From Bryobacterales bacterium (GTDB taxonomy: Bacteria; Acidobacteriota; Terriglobia; Bryobacterales; Bryobacteraceae), in assembly GCA_003166875.1 (NCBI GenBank), contig PMUN01000359.1, positions 1,974 to 57,276 on the forward strand: 55,303 nt of DNA. Reading direction: 5' to 3'. Positions 24,944-32,109 of the stretch are shown here, one piece after another. The notes beneath the pieces were generated by a model. It was not told the DNA's origin. It made no database searches and saw nothing but the letters and a program-made list of their open reading frames with translations. A program made the translations under genes and the position numbers. Position 1 is the stretch's first letter. Each line of letters starts with the position of its first letter.

Positions 24944-25435
24944 TCACCCAATGTGACATAGATTACACGCGATCTTCAGATCCTCAGGCGTCGCGCACTC
25001 CAACGTGTAAGTATGCCCGTCCATGCTCCAGGTAAACACCCTGGCACTGGACCCCGCGTGCCGCCCATCCACCCTAAGCCGTCCGTCACGACCACCCACG
25101 CTATAAGCGATCTCGACGGACCCCTTCGCGAAGTTCGCACCCATCAACTGGACCCCGGCGGGCCGCGCCCGCAACGGAACATCAATCCCCGCCTGAGCCT
25201 TCACCCAGCCCCGAATCTCCCCGGCATCAGCCGACCTAAATCCCCGATGCCCCACAAACAACCAAATTGCTAATAGAAGCACCGTGGCGCAGGCACTCAT
25301 GCCTGCCGCGGTCACACTCGTGTGAACGCTTTTCTTCCTAACTCGCGGATTCCGAACCCGCTCCCAAAGCTCCTCCGGCGCCGCAACCCGGTCCAACTGG
25401 TGCGCCAGCACCGGCTCAAACCATTCTCTATGCAT
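24944..25435 (-). CDS. Membrane anti-sigma-like protein
   Basis: The 163-residue protein overlaps the end of the upstream ECF sigma gene by 8 nt, the usual anti-sigma position. It has a cytoplasmic N-terminus of about 38 residues (FEPVLAHQLDRVAAPEELWE), one membrane helix (about residues 47-62) and a periplasmic beta-rich domain ending DLKIACNLCHIG, with CxxCH at the very end. That CxxCH is a potential heme c attachment site, although it lacks the rest of a cytochrome fold. A palindromic repeat (25284-25329) is read in frame as part of the segment entering the membrane helix. No zinc-finger motif is visible. Confidence 0.72.
   Translation of the reverse strand: MHREWFEPVLAHQLDRVAAPEELWERVRNPRVRKKSVHTSVTAAGMSACATVLLLAIWLFVGHRGFRSADAGEIRGWVKAQAGIDVPLRARPAGVQLMGANFAKGSVEIAYSVGGRDGRLRVDGRHAGSSARVFTWSMDGHTYTLECATPEDLKIACNLCHIG
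25284..25329. repeat. Two-hairpin repeat, copy A, inside a coding region
   Basis: Two short hairpins in tandem (GCAGGC-ACTCAT-GCCTGC, then TCACAC-TCG-TGTGA) are joined by CGCGG and followed by ACGC. Copies B (27359-27403) and C (46128-46173) share the layout, the ACTC(A/G)TG loop of hairpin 2 and the CCGC spacer. Copy A encodes SVTAAGMSACATV in the anti-sigma-like protein. Confidence 0.85.
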
Positions 25436-26000
25436 TTCCCACCGCCCCTCGCAAATGCGACAACCGCCGCTCCAAAATCTTATGCGCCCGGTTCAGCCGC
25501 GACGCCACGGTCCCCGCTGAACATCCCAGAATCCGCGCAATCTCGTCATACGCCAATCCTTCCGTGTAGCGCAACACCACTACCATGCGTTGCTCAGGCG
25601 ATAACCGGGCGACAATCCGCTGGACGTTGTCCTCCACTTCAGCCCGCATCAATCGATGCAACACGGTTTCCGAGTGAGCGCTCACTGCTTCAATCAGCTC
25701 GCCCAGGCACGGCATCATCCGCCGCCCGCTACGCTGATAGTCCAGGCAAGTATTGACGACAATCCTGTACAGCCACGATTCGAACCCAGCCTCGGCACGA
25801 AATTCCCGAATGGCGCCCAGCACCTTCAGAAACGATTCCTGCGCAATGTCCATCGCCCGAGCCGGATCACCCGAATAGCGCAGCGCGATGGAATACACCC
25901 GATCCTTGTGCGCTTCAAACAGCACACGGAACGCGTCCGAGTCCCCGCGTTGGCAGGCCTCGATCACTTCCCGGTCGTTCGAATCCAGCACTATACCCAA
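25428..26000 (-). CDS. ECF RNA polymerase sigma factor
   Basis: The 190-residue protein shows sigma region 2 (ARAMDIAQESFLKVLGAIREF; FESWLYRIVVNTCLDYQR) and region 4 (LAYDEIARILGCSAGTVASRLNRA). Its N-terminus (DREVIEACQRGDSDAFRVLFE) is typical and complete. It is followed with overlap by a single-helix membrane protein that is probably its anti-sigma factor. The signal and regulon are unknown. Confidence 0.92.
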   Translation of the reverse strand: MGIVLDSNDREVIEACQRGDSDAFRVLFEAHKDRVYSIALRYSGDPARAMDIAQESFLKVLGAIREFRAEAGFESWLYRIVVNTCLDYQRSGRRMMPCLGELIEAVSAHSETVLHRLMRAEVEDNVQRIVARLSPEQRMVVVLRYTEGLAYDEIARILGCSAGTVASRLNRAHKILERRLSHLRGAVGNA

Positions 26001-26096
26001 ACCACCACTCTAGACGACCGTGGCGTTCGGTTTCTTCCATGAATCTAGCCGAACCGCGAGCGTAAGCGACCGGTGCTTTTGACTTTTTACTGGCTC

Positions 26097-27330
26097 CTAA
26101 ATCGCGCGTTCCGCCGCCCGAACCCGCTCCAGCGACGACGCCAGGTGTTGCTCCAGCGCCTTCAACGACTCCGGAAGATTCGTCAAATCGCGATCGGCCG
26201 GAGGCGCAGCCGACAGCACCAGCCGCACTCCGCTGGCCCGCGTCCGGCATTCCCGCGCGCGCGTGGCCGCCGCCGGCGCTTCTTCGGTTTTGCCCTCATC
26301 CTCGCGCAGCCTGGACAACGTGTCGATAGCGTTGCACAGCTGTTCGGGATACGCATCCAAAATCTCAATTGCCTGCTGAATGTATTCTCAGCCCCGGCAA
26401 AGTCGCGCAACCTGCGCCGGCAGCCGGCCAAATTGTTGTATGTGTTCCCCACGCGCCAATGATTGCGGCCCAACATTTGGACGCGCAGTTCCAGCGTCTC
26501 CAGATAGTATTTCTCCGCTTCCTCATTGCGCCCCTGCTCCGCGCAGAGCACGCCCATGTTCAGCAGTACGGTTGAAAACTGCTCGGATTTATCGGCATCG
26601 TTCAGCTTGTGCAACCGCATCGCCTCCCGGTAACACCGCTCGGTATCCTCCAGCTTCTGCATCCGCTTATAACAAATGCCCAGGTTGATGTAAGGGCTAG
26701 CCAGTTCCAGCGCGTCAGGTCCCTTCTCCTTCGTCATCAGATCGATCGCTTTGCCGAACGCGGCCGCTGCATTTGCATGCACCCCGACCCGTAAGCATGC
26801 CATCCCAACCCGCTCCAGACGGCCCGCGGTAGCCAGCGGCGTCGCTTGGGCCCGATGACCCAGGCCCACCGCGCATGACCCGTTTCTAGCAGCAGCCAGC
26901 CCAACTGGTCAATAATGGTCAACTGCGTATGTGCTCCCTGCACTCCGCACATGCATGAGAACGCCCGCGCCGAAGCCTCCAGCGCTGCTTGGTTGTCGCC
27001 CGTCTTCCGCAGCGCCCCTGCGCGGATCACAAAAGCCAGCGCCGCGTCCACAGTCTGCAGAGCCTCCCGATAGTTGCCGGCATCCAGCGCGGTCCCCACG
27101 ATTGTGACCTGCTTCGCGAACCGCCGCTGCGCCCGCCATGTCATCCCAACATTGATCCCAAGCGCTCCCGCCAACCCCGCGAAAACTGCCCAACCCGCCG
27201 CCGGACCAAACTCGCGGCCCACTGTTCTGCTGATCCCAATGAATATCGCCAAGACCAGCCCCATCAAAGCGTATCCATTGCGAACGAGCGCGCGGATTTT
27301 GGCCACCGACCGGCGTGACATACCCGTCAA
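26097..27330 (-). pseudogene. TPR-repeat membrane protein broken by two frameshifts
   Basis: Three consecutive frames make one protein. Part 1 (27330 to about 26875) has two membrane helices and the start of a TPR array, ending LLLETGHAR. Part 2 (about 26870 to 26390) continues VGLGHRAQATPLATAGRLERV with clear TPRs (YINLGICYKRMQKLEDTERC; VLLNMGVLCAEQGRNEEAEK). Part 3 continues EYIQQAIEILDAYPEQL in the third frame to 26097. Single-base changes near 26872 and 26388 would restore a protein of about 410 residues. The breaks may be sequencing errors in short G or C runs or real decay; the protein similarity on both sides suggests recent origin. Confidence 0.8.
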
Positions 27331-27358
27331 TCGACCAAAAGCATGTGGGGATTAGCCC

Positions 27359-27403
27359 GTAGCGCACGCTCTCAGCGTGCCGCGTTCACACTCATGGGAA
27401 CGC
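27359..27403. repeat. Two-hairpin repeat, copy B, intergenic
   Basis: Hairpin 1 is GCACGC-TCTCA-GCGTGC, the spacer is CGC, and hairpin 2 is GTTC-ACACTCATG-GGAAC. It has the same layout as copies A and C. This copy lies between the TPR pseudogene and the divergent M20 gene and is the only intergenic one of the three. Confidence 0.85.
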
Positions 27404-27441
27404 CTTGATCATTTCCCCAACATGCTAAGCTCTCAATAATC

Positions 27442-28683
27442 ATGAGCCTCGATCCGAAACGAACCGTTCGAGAGCTAAAGGAACTCCGCGCTCTCACCGC
27501 CACTGAGGACGGCGCGCAACGCGTCGCCTGGACCGACACCTGGCTCACATCCCGCACCTGGTTTGAATCCAAACTCCACGGCCTGCCGGTGGAGCATCAC
27601 CTGGACGCCGCCGGCAATCGCTGGGTAACATTGCAAGGCGCTTCCGATCGCGCGCTGCTGCTCGGTAGCCATCTCGATTCCGTCCCGAACGGCGGCTGGT
27701 TGGATGGGAGCCTCGGAGTTCTCGCCGCGTTGGAAGTGCTGCGCCGCATCGCGGAAGAGTTCAAAGGCCGCCCGCCCATCACCATCCGCCTGGTGGATTT
27801 CGCCGATGAAGAAGGCGCGCGTTTCGGCCGCAGCCTGCTCGGATCCTCCGCCTTCGCCGGAACCCACTCCGTCGAAGCGGATCGCGTGCGCACCGACAAA
27901 GACGGCATCCGCATGGACCAGGCGCTCCTCCGCTGCGGCATCGAAATGGACAAATTCCCGGACGCCGCCCTCGAACAGAAGAATGCCGCGGCTTATCTCG
28001 AGCTCCACATCGAGCAAGGTCCCGTGCTCGAAAATCTGATGCTGCCGCTCGGCGTCGTGCTCGGAACTAAGGGTGTCGAGCGCCACGCCATCACATTCCA
28101 CGGCCAGGAGGCGCACTCCGGCTCAACCCCCATGAAATCCCGCCGCGATGCGCTAGCCGCCGCCGCCAAGCTGGCTCTCGAAATCCGTTCCATCGCAGGC
28201 CGGCATCCGGAAGCCGTCTGCACCATCGGAAGCGTCAAAACCTTCCCCGGAATCGTAACAGCCGTAGTCGGTCGCTGCGAGTGCACCCTAGACCAGCGCG
28301 ACCTGAGCGCCACAGTGTTGGCCCAAATGTATCGCGAGGCGCGCGAAGCAAGCGAACGCTTCGCCCGCGAAGAGAAGTGTTCGGTGGAATGGTCGCGCAT
28401 CTGGAACATTGAGCCGATCGAATTCCACCCCGAGCTTATCAAACGCTGCCGCGAAGCCATCGCCGAAACCGCCGGCGCAGCTCACCAACTTCCCTCCGGC
28501 CCCTTGCACGACGCCGCCGAAGTCTCCAGAGCCGGCATCCCCACAGTAATGATGTTCGTGCAATCCATCGGCGGCATCAGCCATAACAAAGTAGAAGACA
28601 CCTCCGAAGAACACCTGGAAATGGCAGTCCGAGCCTTCGATCGCCTAGCCAAGAAAACTATGGCCTGGATCCAAGCGAATTAA
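27442..28683 (+). CDS. M20 family Zn-dependent amidohydrolase (N-carbamoylase/allantoate type)
   Basis: The 413-residue protein belongs to the hydantoinase/carbamoylase group of M20. Metal ligands are visible: His77 and Asp79 in LLGSHLDSVPNGG, Asp88 in WLDGSLG, Glu123-Glu124 in FADEEGARF, a His in ELHIEQGP and the last His in SHNKVEDTS. The dimerisation domain has QEAHSGSTPM. Members hydrolyse N-carbamoyl amino acids, ureidoglycolate or allantoate; the exact substrate cannot be fixed from the sequence. The carbonic anhydrase gene starts 1 nt after its stop, which fits CO2 released from a carbamoyl group. Confidence 0.9.
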   Translation: MSLDPKRTVRELKELRALTATEDGAQRVAWTDTWLTSRTWFESKLHGLPVEHHLDAAGNRWVTLQGASDRALLLGSHLDSVPNGGWLDGSLGVLAALEVLRRIAEEFKGRPPITIRLVDFADEEGARFGRSLLGSSAFAGTHSVEADRVRTDKDGIRMDQALLRCGIEMDKFPDAALEQKNAAAYLELHIEQGPVLENLMLPLGVVLGTKGVERHAITFHGQEAHSGSTPMKSRRDALAAAAKLALEIRSIAGRHPEAVCTIGSVKTFPGIVTAVVGRCECTLDQRDLSATVLAQMYREAREASERFAREEKCSVEWSRIWNIEPIEFHPELIKRCREAIAETAGAAHQLPSGPLHDAAEVSRAGIPTVMMFVQSIGGISHNKVEDTSEEHLEMAVRAFDRLAKKTMAWIQAN

Positions 28684-28684
28684 A

Positions 28685-29302
28685 GTGCCAGTCGATAAAT
28701 TTCTGGGAGGCATCTCCCGATTCCAAAAGCATGTCTATCCCGAGCATCAGGAACTTTTTGAAAAGCTGGCGATGGGCCAGCGCCCGGACGCATTATTCAT
28801 AACCTGCGCCGATTCCCGCATAGACCCTTGCCTGATAACCCAAACCAAACCGGGCGAGCTTTTCATTTGCCGCGTGATTGGCAACGTTGTGCCGCCTTAC
28901 CCCGATGCAATCGGCGGTGTTTCAGCCACCATCGAGTACGCGGTGGGCGTGTTGCGCGTGCCGGAAGTAATCGTCTGCGGCCACACCGATTGCGGCGTCA
29001 TGAGAGGAGCACTCAATCCCGAGGCGCTGGAAGCTTACCCCAACGTGACCGCCTGGCTCCGCTACGCGAAAGTGGACCACCGCGAACCGGATCCGAGCGC
29101 CGAGTTTCTTCTTGCGCTAACCGAAGACAATGTGGTCGCACAACTGAAGAACCTGACCTCACATCCCACGGTTGCGGATCGGCTGCAACAAGGCGATCTG
29201 ACACTGCATGGCTGGGTCTATCACATCGGCCCCGGCACGGTAACGATTTATAACGAAGCCAGCCGAAAGTTCGAGACACCAGCGTCCGAACACCGCTCAT
29301 AA
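28685..29302 (+). CDS. Beta-class carbonic anhydrase
   Basis: The 205-residue protein starts with GTG 1 nt after the M20 stop. Zinc ligands are Cys41, His100 and Cys103, with the catalytic Asp43-Arg45 pair (ITCADSRIDP; VCGHTDCGVMRG). It interconverts CO2 and bicarbonate in the cytoplasm. Tight coupling with an amidohydrolase that probably releases CO2 and ammonia suggests joint function. Length is normal for the plant-like beta class. Confidence 0.95.
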   Translation: MPVDKFLGGISRFQKHVYPEHQELFEKLAMGQRPDALFITCADSRIDPCLITQTKPGELFICRVIGNVVPPYPDAIGGVSATIEYAVGVLRVPEVIVCGHTDCGVMRGALNPEALEAYPNVTAWLRYAKVDHREPDPSAEFLLALTEDNVVAQLKNLTSHPTVADRLQQGDLTLHGWVYHIGPGTVTIYNEASRKFETPASEHRS

Positions 29303-29365
29303 GAGAGGGGACAAGATTCAGCAAACCTAACAAAAAGGCTTTACGATAGAAAGGAGGACGAGAAC

Positions 29366-29605
29366 ATGACAACTCTCGATTGGTCTCAGTGCCCAGCCGT
29401 AGAGAGCATCCCCGGAAAGCGGAGTGGTGCATGGGTCTTTAAAGGAACCCGGACGCCGGTGTCCACTGTGTTCGATAACCTCCAGGACATGACCATCGAT
29501 GAACTGGTGGAAGAGTTCGGCGTGACACGGGAACAGGTTCAAGCTGTCCTCGATTTTGCCGCGCATAGCGCCGAAGTATCGATCACCTACGCTCCGCGTC
29601 TATAA
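29366..29605 (+). CDS. DUF433 antitoxin-like protein
   Basis: The 79-residue protein matches DUF433 (winged HTH-like): WVFKGTRTPVSTVFDNL, followed by MTIDELVEEFGVTREQVQAVLDFA. It has a perfect Shine-Dalgarno (AAAGGAGG) 8 nt before the ATG. DUF433 proteins are usually encoded just before a DUF5615 PIN-like protein, as here, and are thought to be the antitoxin of a type II pair. Confidence 0.88.
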   Translation: MTTLDWSQCPAVESIPGKRSGAWVFKGTRTPVSTVFDNLQDMTIDELVEEFGVTREQVQAVLDFAAHSAEVSITYAPRL

Positions 29606-29607
29606 GA

Positions 29608-29940
29608 ATGCTCGTTCTGTTTGATAACGGAACGCCGCGCACGCTCGCGCGATATCTGATCGACCATCATACAGTGACAGAAGCCCGCGCACGGGGGTGG
29701 GACGAATTGGAAAACGGCGAACTTTTGACGGCCGCCGAAGCCGCAGGTTTTGAAGTGATCGTCACCACTGACCGCAATCTCCGCTATCAGCAAAATCTTG
29801 ACAACCGCAAGCTCGCGATTGTTGTGCTGGGCAGAGGTCGTTGGACGCTTATCAAATCCCACATCGCGAAGGTAGTTACCGCGGTGGACGCCGCGACGCC
29901 CGGCAGCTTCACCGAAGTCGAAATGCCAGAAGAGACCTAG
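29608..29940 (+). CDS. DUF5615 PIN-like toxin candidate
   Basis: The 110-residue protein begins MLVLFDNGTPRTLARYL, the DUF5615/Mut7-C-like start with an early Asp, and has a conserved VIVTTDRNLRYQQNL stretch with a second Asp. These are probable metal-binding residues of a PIN-like RNase. The start codon lies 2 nt after the DUF433 stop, so translation is coupled. Together they form a likely toxin-antitoxin module. Confidence 0.87.
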   Translation: MLVLFDNGTPRTLARYLIDHHTVTEARARGWDELENGELLTAAEAAGFEVIVTTDRNLRYQQNLDNRKLAIVVLGRGRWTLIKSHIAKVVTAVDAATPGSFTEVEMPEET

Positions 29941-30146
29941 TCAAGCGCAGCAATGGAGATAATGCCAGCAGATCCACCGTGCTTCATTGGATCGCTTGCC
30001 GAATGGTGGAGCGCTACCTCGATAGACTCTGCTACGCCCTCTCCGAGGATTTGCGTACTAGCCTCGAGCTGTTTGCGAATTTCTCGGAGTGGCGCCACGG
30101 TTAATGAGTAACCTCCCGGCGTCGCCCGGGACCAAGTCAATGCCAT
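29937..30146 (-). CDS. Small hypothetical protein
   Basis: This 69-residue frame has a protein-like composition (alternating strand and amphipathic helix, GGYSLTVAPLREIRKQLEAS) and overlaps the DUF5615 stop by 4 nt in convergent orientation. I do not recognise it. It lacks a strong ribosome binding site and may be a remnant of a larger gene in this accessory patch. Confidence 0.35.
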   Translation of the reverse strand: MALTWSRATPGGYSLTVAPLREIRKQLEASTQILGEGVAESIEVALHHSASDPMKHGGSAGIISIAALD

Positions 30147-30166
30147 ACTGGAACGCGCCCCTCAGC

Positions 30167-30562
30167 CTAGGGATCCGACTCCTGGTTAAGACGTGCTGAA
30201 TCTTCAGAAGCCCTTCTGTTTGACATTCGCGCCCGTGCGCGGAGAAAGTTTTTGACGAGACCCAGGGCCGCAGCCGCCGTCCGAGATGGGCAGGGAGGAT
30301 TTGTCCTTCGCAACACCCCCAGAAGCGTGTACAGAGCTGGTAACGCTCCCAGTTTTGCATCGGGAACGCCGGATGCGACTGCAGCAGCGCAAATGAGGAA
30401 TAAAAAGAACAAGAGAATAAGCCTTCCCCCCGCGCCGTTCAGCGCCGCTAAAACACGTTCCAGCCTCAAGAAAGCCTTGTCGAACGGTAGTGGCTCATGT
30501 TTTACCTTGCCGGCTCTACGGCACCCTTCCTTCGAGTAGGTGTAATTCGTTTTGCGTTTCAT
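30167..30562 (-). CDS. Hypothetical small membrane protein
   Basis: This 131-residue frame has a charged N-terminus (MKRKTNYTYSKEGCRRAGK), one good membrane helix (LILLFFLFLICAAAVASG) and an Arg-rich C-terminus. It is divergent from the transposase-like gene, with 42 nt between the starts. I do not recognise a family. It may be real, but coding evidence is weak. Confidence 0.35.
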   Translation of the reverse strand: MKRKTNYTYSKEGCRRAGKVKHEPLPFDKAFLRLERVLAALNGAGGRLILLFFLFLICAAAVASGVPDAKLGALPALYTLLGVLRRTNPPCPSRTAAAALGLVKNFLRARARMSNRRASEDSARLNQESDP

Positions 30563-30604
30563 ACCTGGTTAAATCGGCTGCTATCATTTCATAAAGCCCC
30601 AGAC

Positions 30605-31423
30605 ATGAGTCACCGAACGGGGACAACTGATATCGTCCGCATACGGCTTGACGCCGTTCACCGAGTGATCCGCGGCGAAAGCCCAGAACAGGTCATCGCA
30701 GAGTATGGCTTCGCGCGCAGCTGTATCTACGACTGGTTGAAGAGATATCGCCGTGGAGGGGACGGCGCGCTTCTGTCGCGTCAATCGCCCGGTCGGCCTC
30801 GGCTCCTACCGGATGATGAGTTGCTGGAAGCTCTCCTGAAGCCACCTCGAGGTCTGGGGGCGTGGTCGACGACGGACCTGATGCATCTAATTAAGAATCG
30901 ATTCGGAGTAGAACCAAGCGGGGTCACAGGATGGCGAATTCTGAGGCGGATGGGAATCGTGCCGGTCCGGCCTCGAACGCCCAAGAACATCAGCTGGTGG
31001 AAAGTGCGCCGTGGCAAAACATCCAGGCCCTTACTTTTCGTCGACGAACTGAAAATGAAAGCCGCAAACCCAATCGGGCCTGCCAAGGACTATGTGATCC
31101 TCGTCGCTTCCACCCCAAGAAATCAAATATTTTTCCAATTGTACTCAGAAATTCCGCCCGAGGAGACATTCAAGAACTTTATCTACAAGGTGGCGCCGCG
31201 TGACGACGTATCTACCACGTTGGTCTTGTCGGGCAGTTCGCCGAGATATCTCCAGGCGCTAGAAATCGCACTTGAGCGGTCGCGGGACGAGAACGCCAAT
31301 CTTCCCTTTGAGGCTACCTGTCGGGAGCAAGTGGTGGGAGAGCAACGAGACCAACTAAGTGGTAGAAAACGGTACAAACAACCTCTGGTAGTTTATCGAC
31401 TTGAGGGCTCCGGTGGTATGTGA
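30605..31423 (+). CDS. Degenerate or domesticated IS630-type transposase
   Basis: From ATG 30605 the protein has 272 residues; the longer frame start is not supported. The N-terminal half is a complete pair of helix-turn-helix/winged domains of the IS630 type (RGESPEQVIAEYGFARSCIYDWLKRYRRGG; WSTTDLMHLIKNRFGVEPS). The DDE part keeps only the first acid (LLFVDELKM); where the second Asp of LDN is expected the sequence reads LVLSGSSPRYL, and no third acid is found. No flanking inverted repeats or TA duplication were recognised. It is probably inactive as a transposase and may survive as a DNA-binding protein. Confidence 0.72.
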   Translation: MSHRTGTTDIVRIRLDAVHRVIRGESPEQVIAEYGFARSCIYDWLKRYRRGGDGALLSRQSPGRPRLLPDDELLEALLKPPRGLGAWSTTDLMHLIKNRFGVEPSGVTGWRILRRMGIVPVRPRTPKNISWWKVRRGKTSRPLLFVDELKMKAANPIGPAKDYVILVASTPRNQIFFQLYSEIPPEETFKNFIYKVAPRDDVSTTLVLSGSSPRYLQALEIALERSRDENANLPFEATCREQVVGEQRDQLSGRKRYKQPLVVYRLEGSGGM

Positions 31424-31527
31424 TTTCAGAATCAAACCGGCCGCCGAATCAGCGGCAAGTTCCTGCCCAGGAGACGATGACCCAACTGGTTTGCCTCGAC
31501 TACGCCGCGGATGCCACCCGCTCCGCT

Positions 31528-31851
31528 TCAAATCGCAAACGCAGCGCGCACACGGGCCTTCACCGGATTCCAGTCCCGCTCACTCAGATGGCCAATTACA
31601 GTCAGCTCCGACCGGTGCATTGTAAGTACATAGGCCCTGAAATACGACTCGGTGCGAAGACCCGCTGATTGCCAGTCCACGAGAATGCAATCCGTCGATG
31701 TGCTCGGCTTCGGCGCCTTGGTCGTCAGAATGCCGACCAGAACATCAGAGCGTTCGGCAAGGTACACGCGGCTGGCAATCACAACTGCGGGGCGAACCTT
31801 GGTTTCCAGCGCACCGGCAAGCACGCCCACCACGACATCGCCCGGCTTCAA
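31528..31851 (-). CDS. MazF/PemK-like endoribonuclease toxin
   Basis: The 107-residue protein has the MazF/PemK barrel: MKPGDVVVGVL, then VRPAVVIASRVY with the conserved RPAVV, DVLVGILTTKAPKPS, and an SYFRAYVLTMHRSEL core ending GHLSERDWNPVKARV. Such toxins cleave mRNA. Its start overlaps the antitoxin stop by 4 nt, as in a type II toxin-antitoxin operon. Confidence 0.88.
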   Translation of the reverse strand: MKPGDVVVGVLAGALETKVRPAVVIASRVYLAERSDVLVGILTTKAPKPSTSTDCILVDWQSAGLRTESYFRAYVLTMHRSELTVIGHLSERDWNPVKARVRAAFAI

Positions 31852-32072
31852 TTCGATTCCTCTGACTCCTCGGCTTCCAGCCGCGCCAGAGATGCGGCCC
31901 TGAAATCCTGCAAATCTTCATCGGTCCATGAATCGGACCAGTCGATAGCACCGCGCGATGAGAGTATGGCTAATCGTTCGGCCAAAGCTGACAGCTCAGC
32001 AGCCGTTTCCGGCGGAAGCCGGCGGAACACTTCCACTAGCGAGGCCTCTCGCGGGTCCAATTGCATTTCCAT
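31848..32072 (-). CDS. Antitoxin of the MazF-like pair
   Basis: The 74-residue acidic protein begins MEMQLDPREASLVEVFRRLP and ends in a Glu-rich tail (LARLEAEESEESN). The helical region contains PPETAAELSALAERLAILSS. The tail could wrap the toxin, as antitoxin C-termini do. Identification rests on size, charge and the ATGA overlap with the toxin gene; no DNA-binding family was recognised. Confidence 0.78.
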   Translation of the reverse strand: MEMQLDPREASLVEVFRRLPPETAAELSALAERLAILSSRGAIDWSDSWTDEDLQDFRAASLARLEAEESEESN

Positions 32073-32109
32073 ACCCTAGTAACCAGTATAGGACCCAGTC
32101 ACCCCACCC

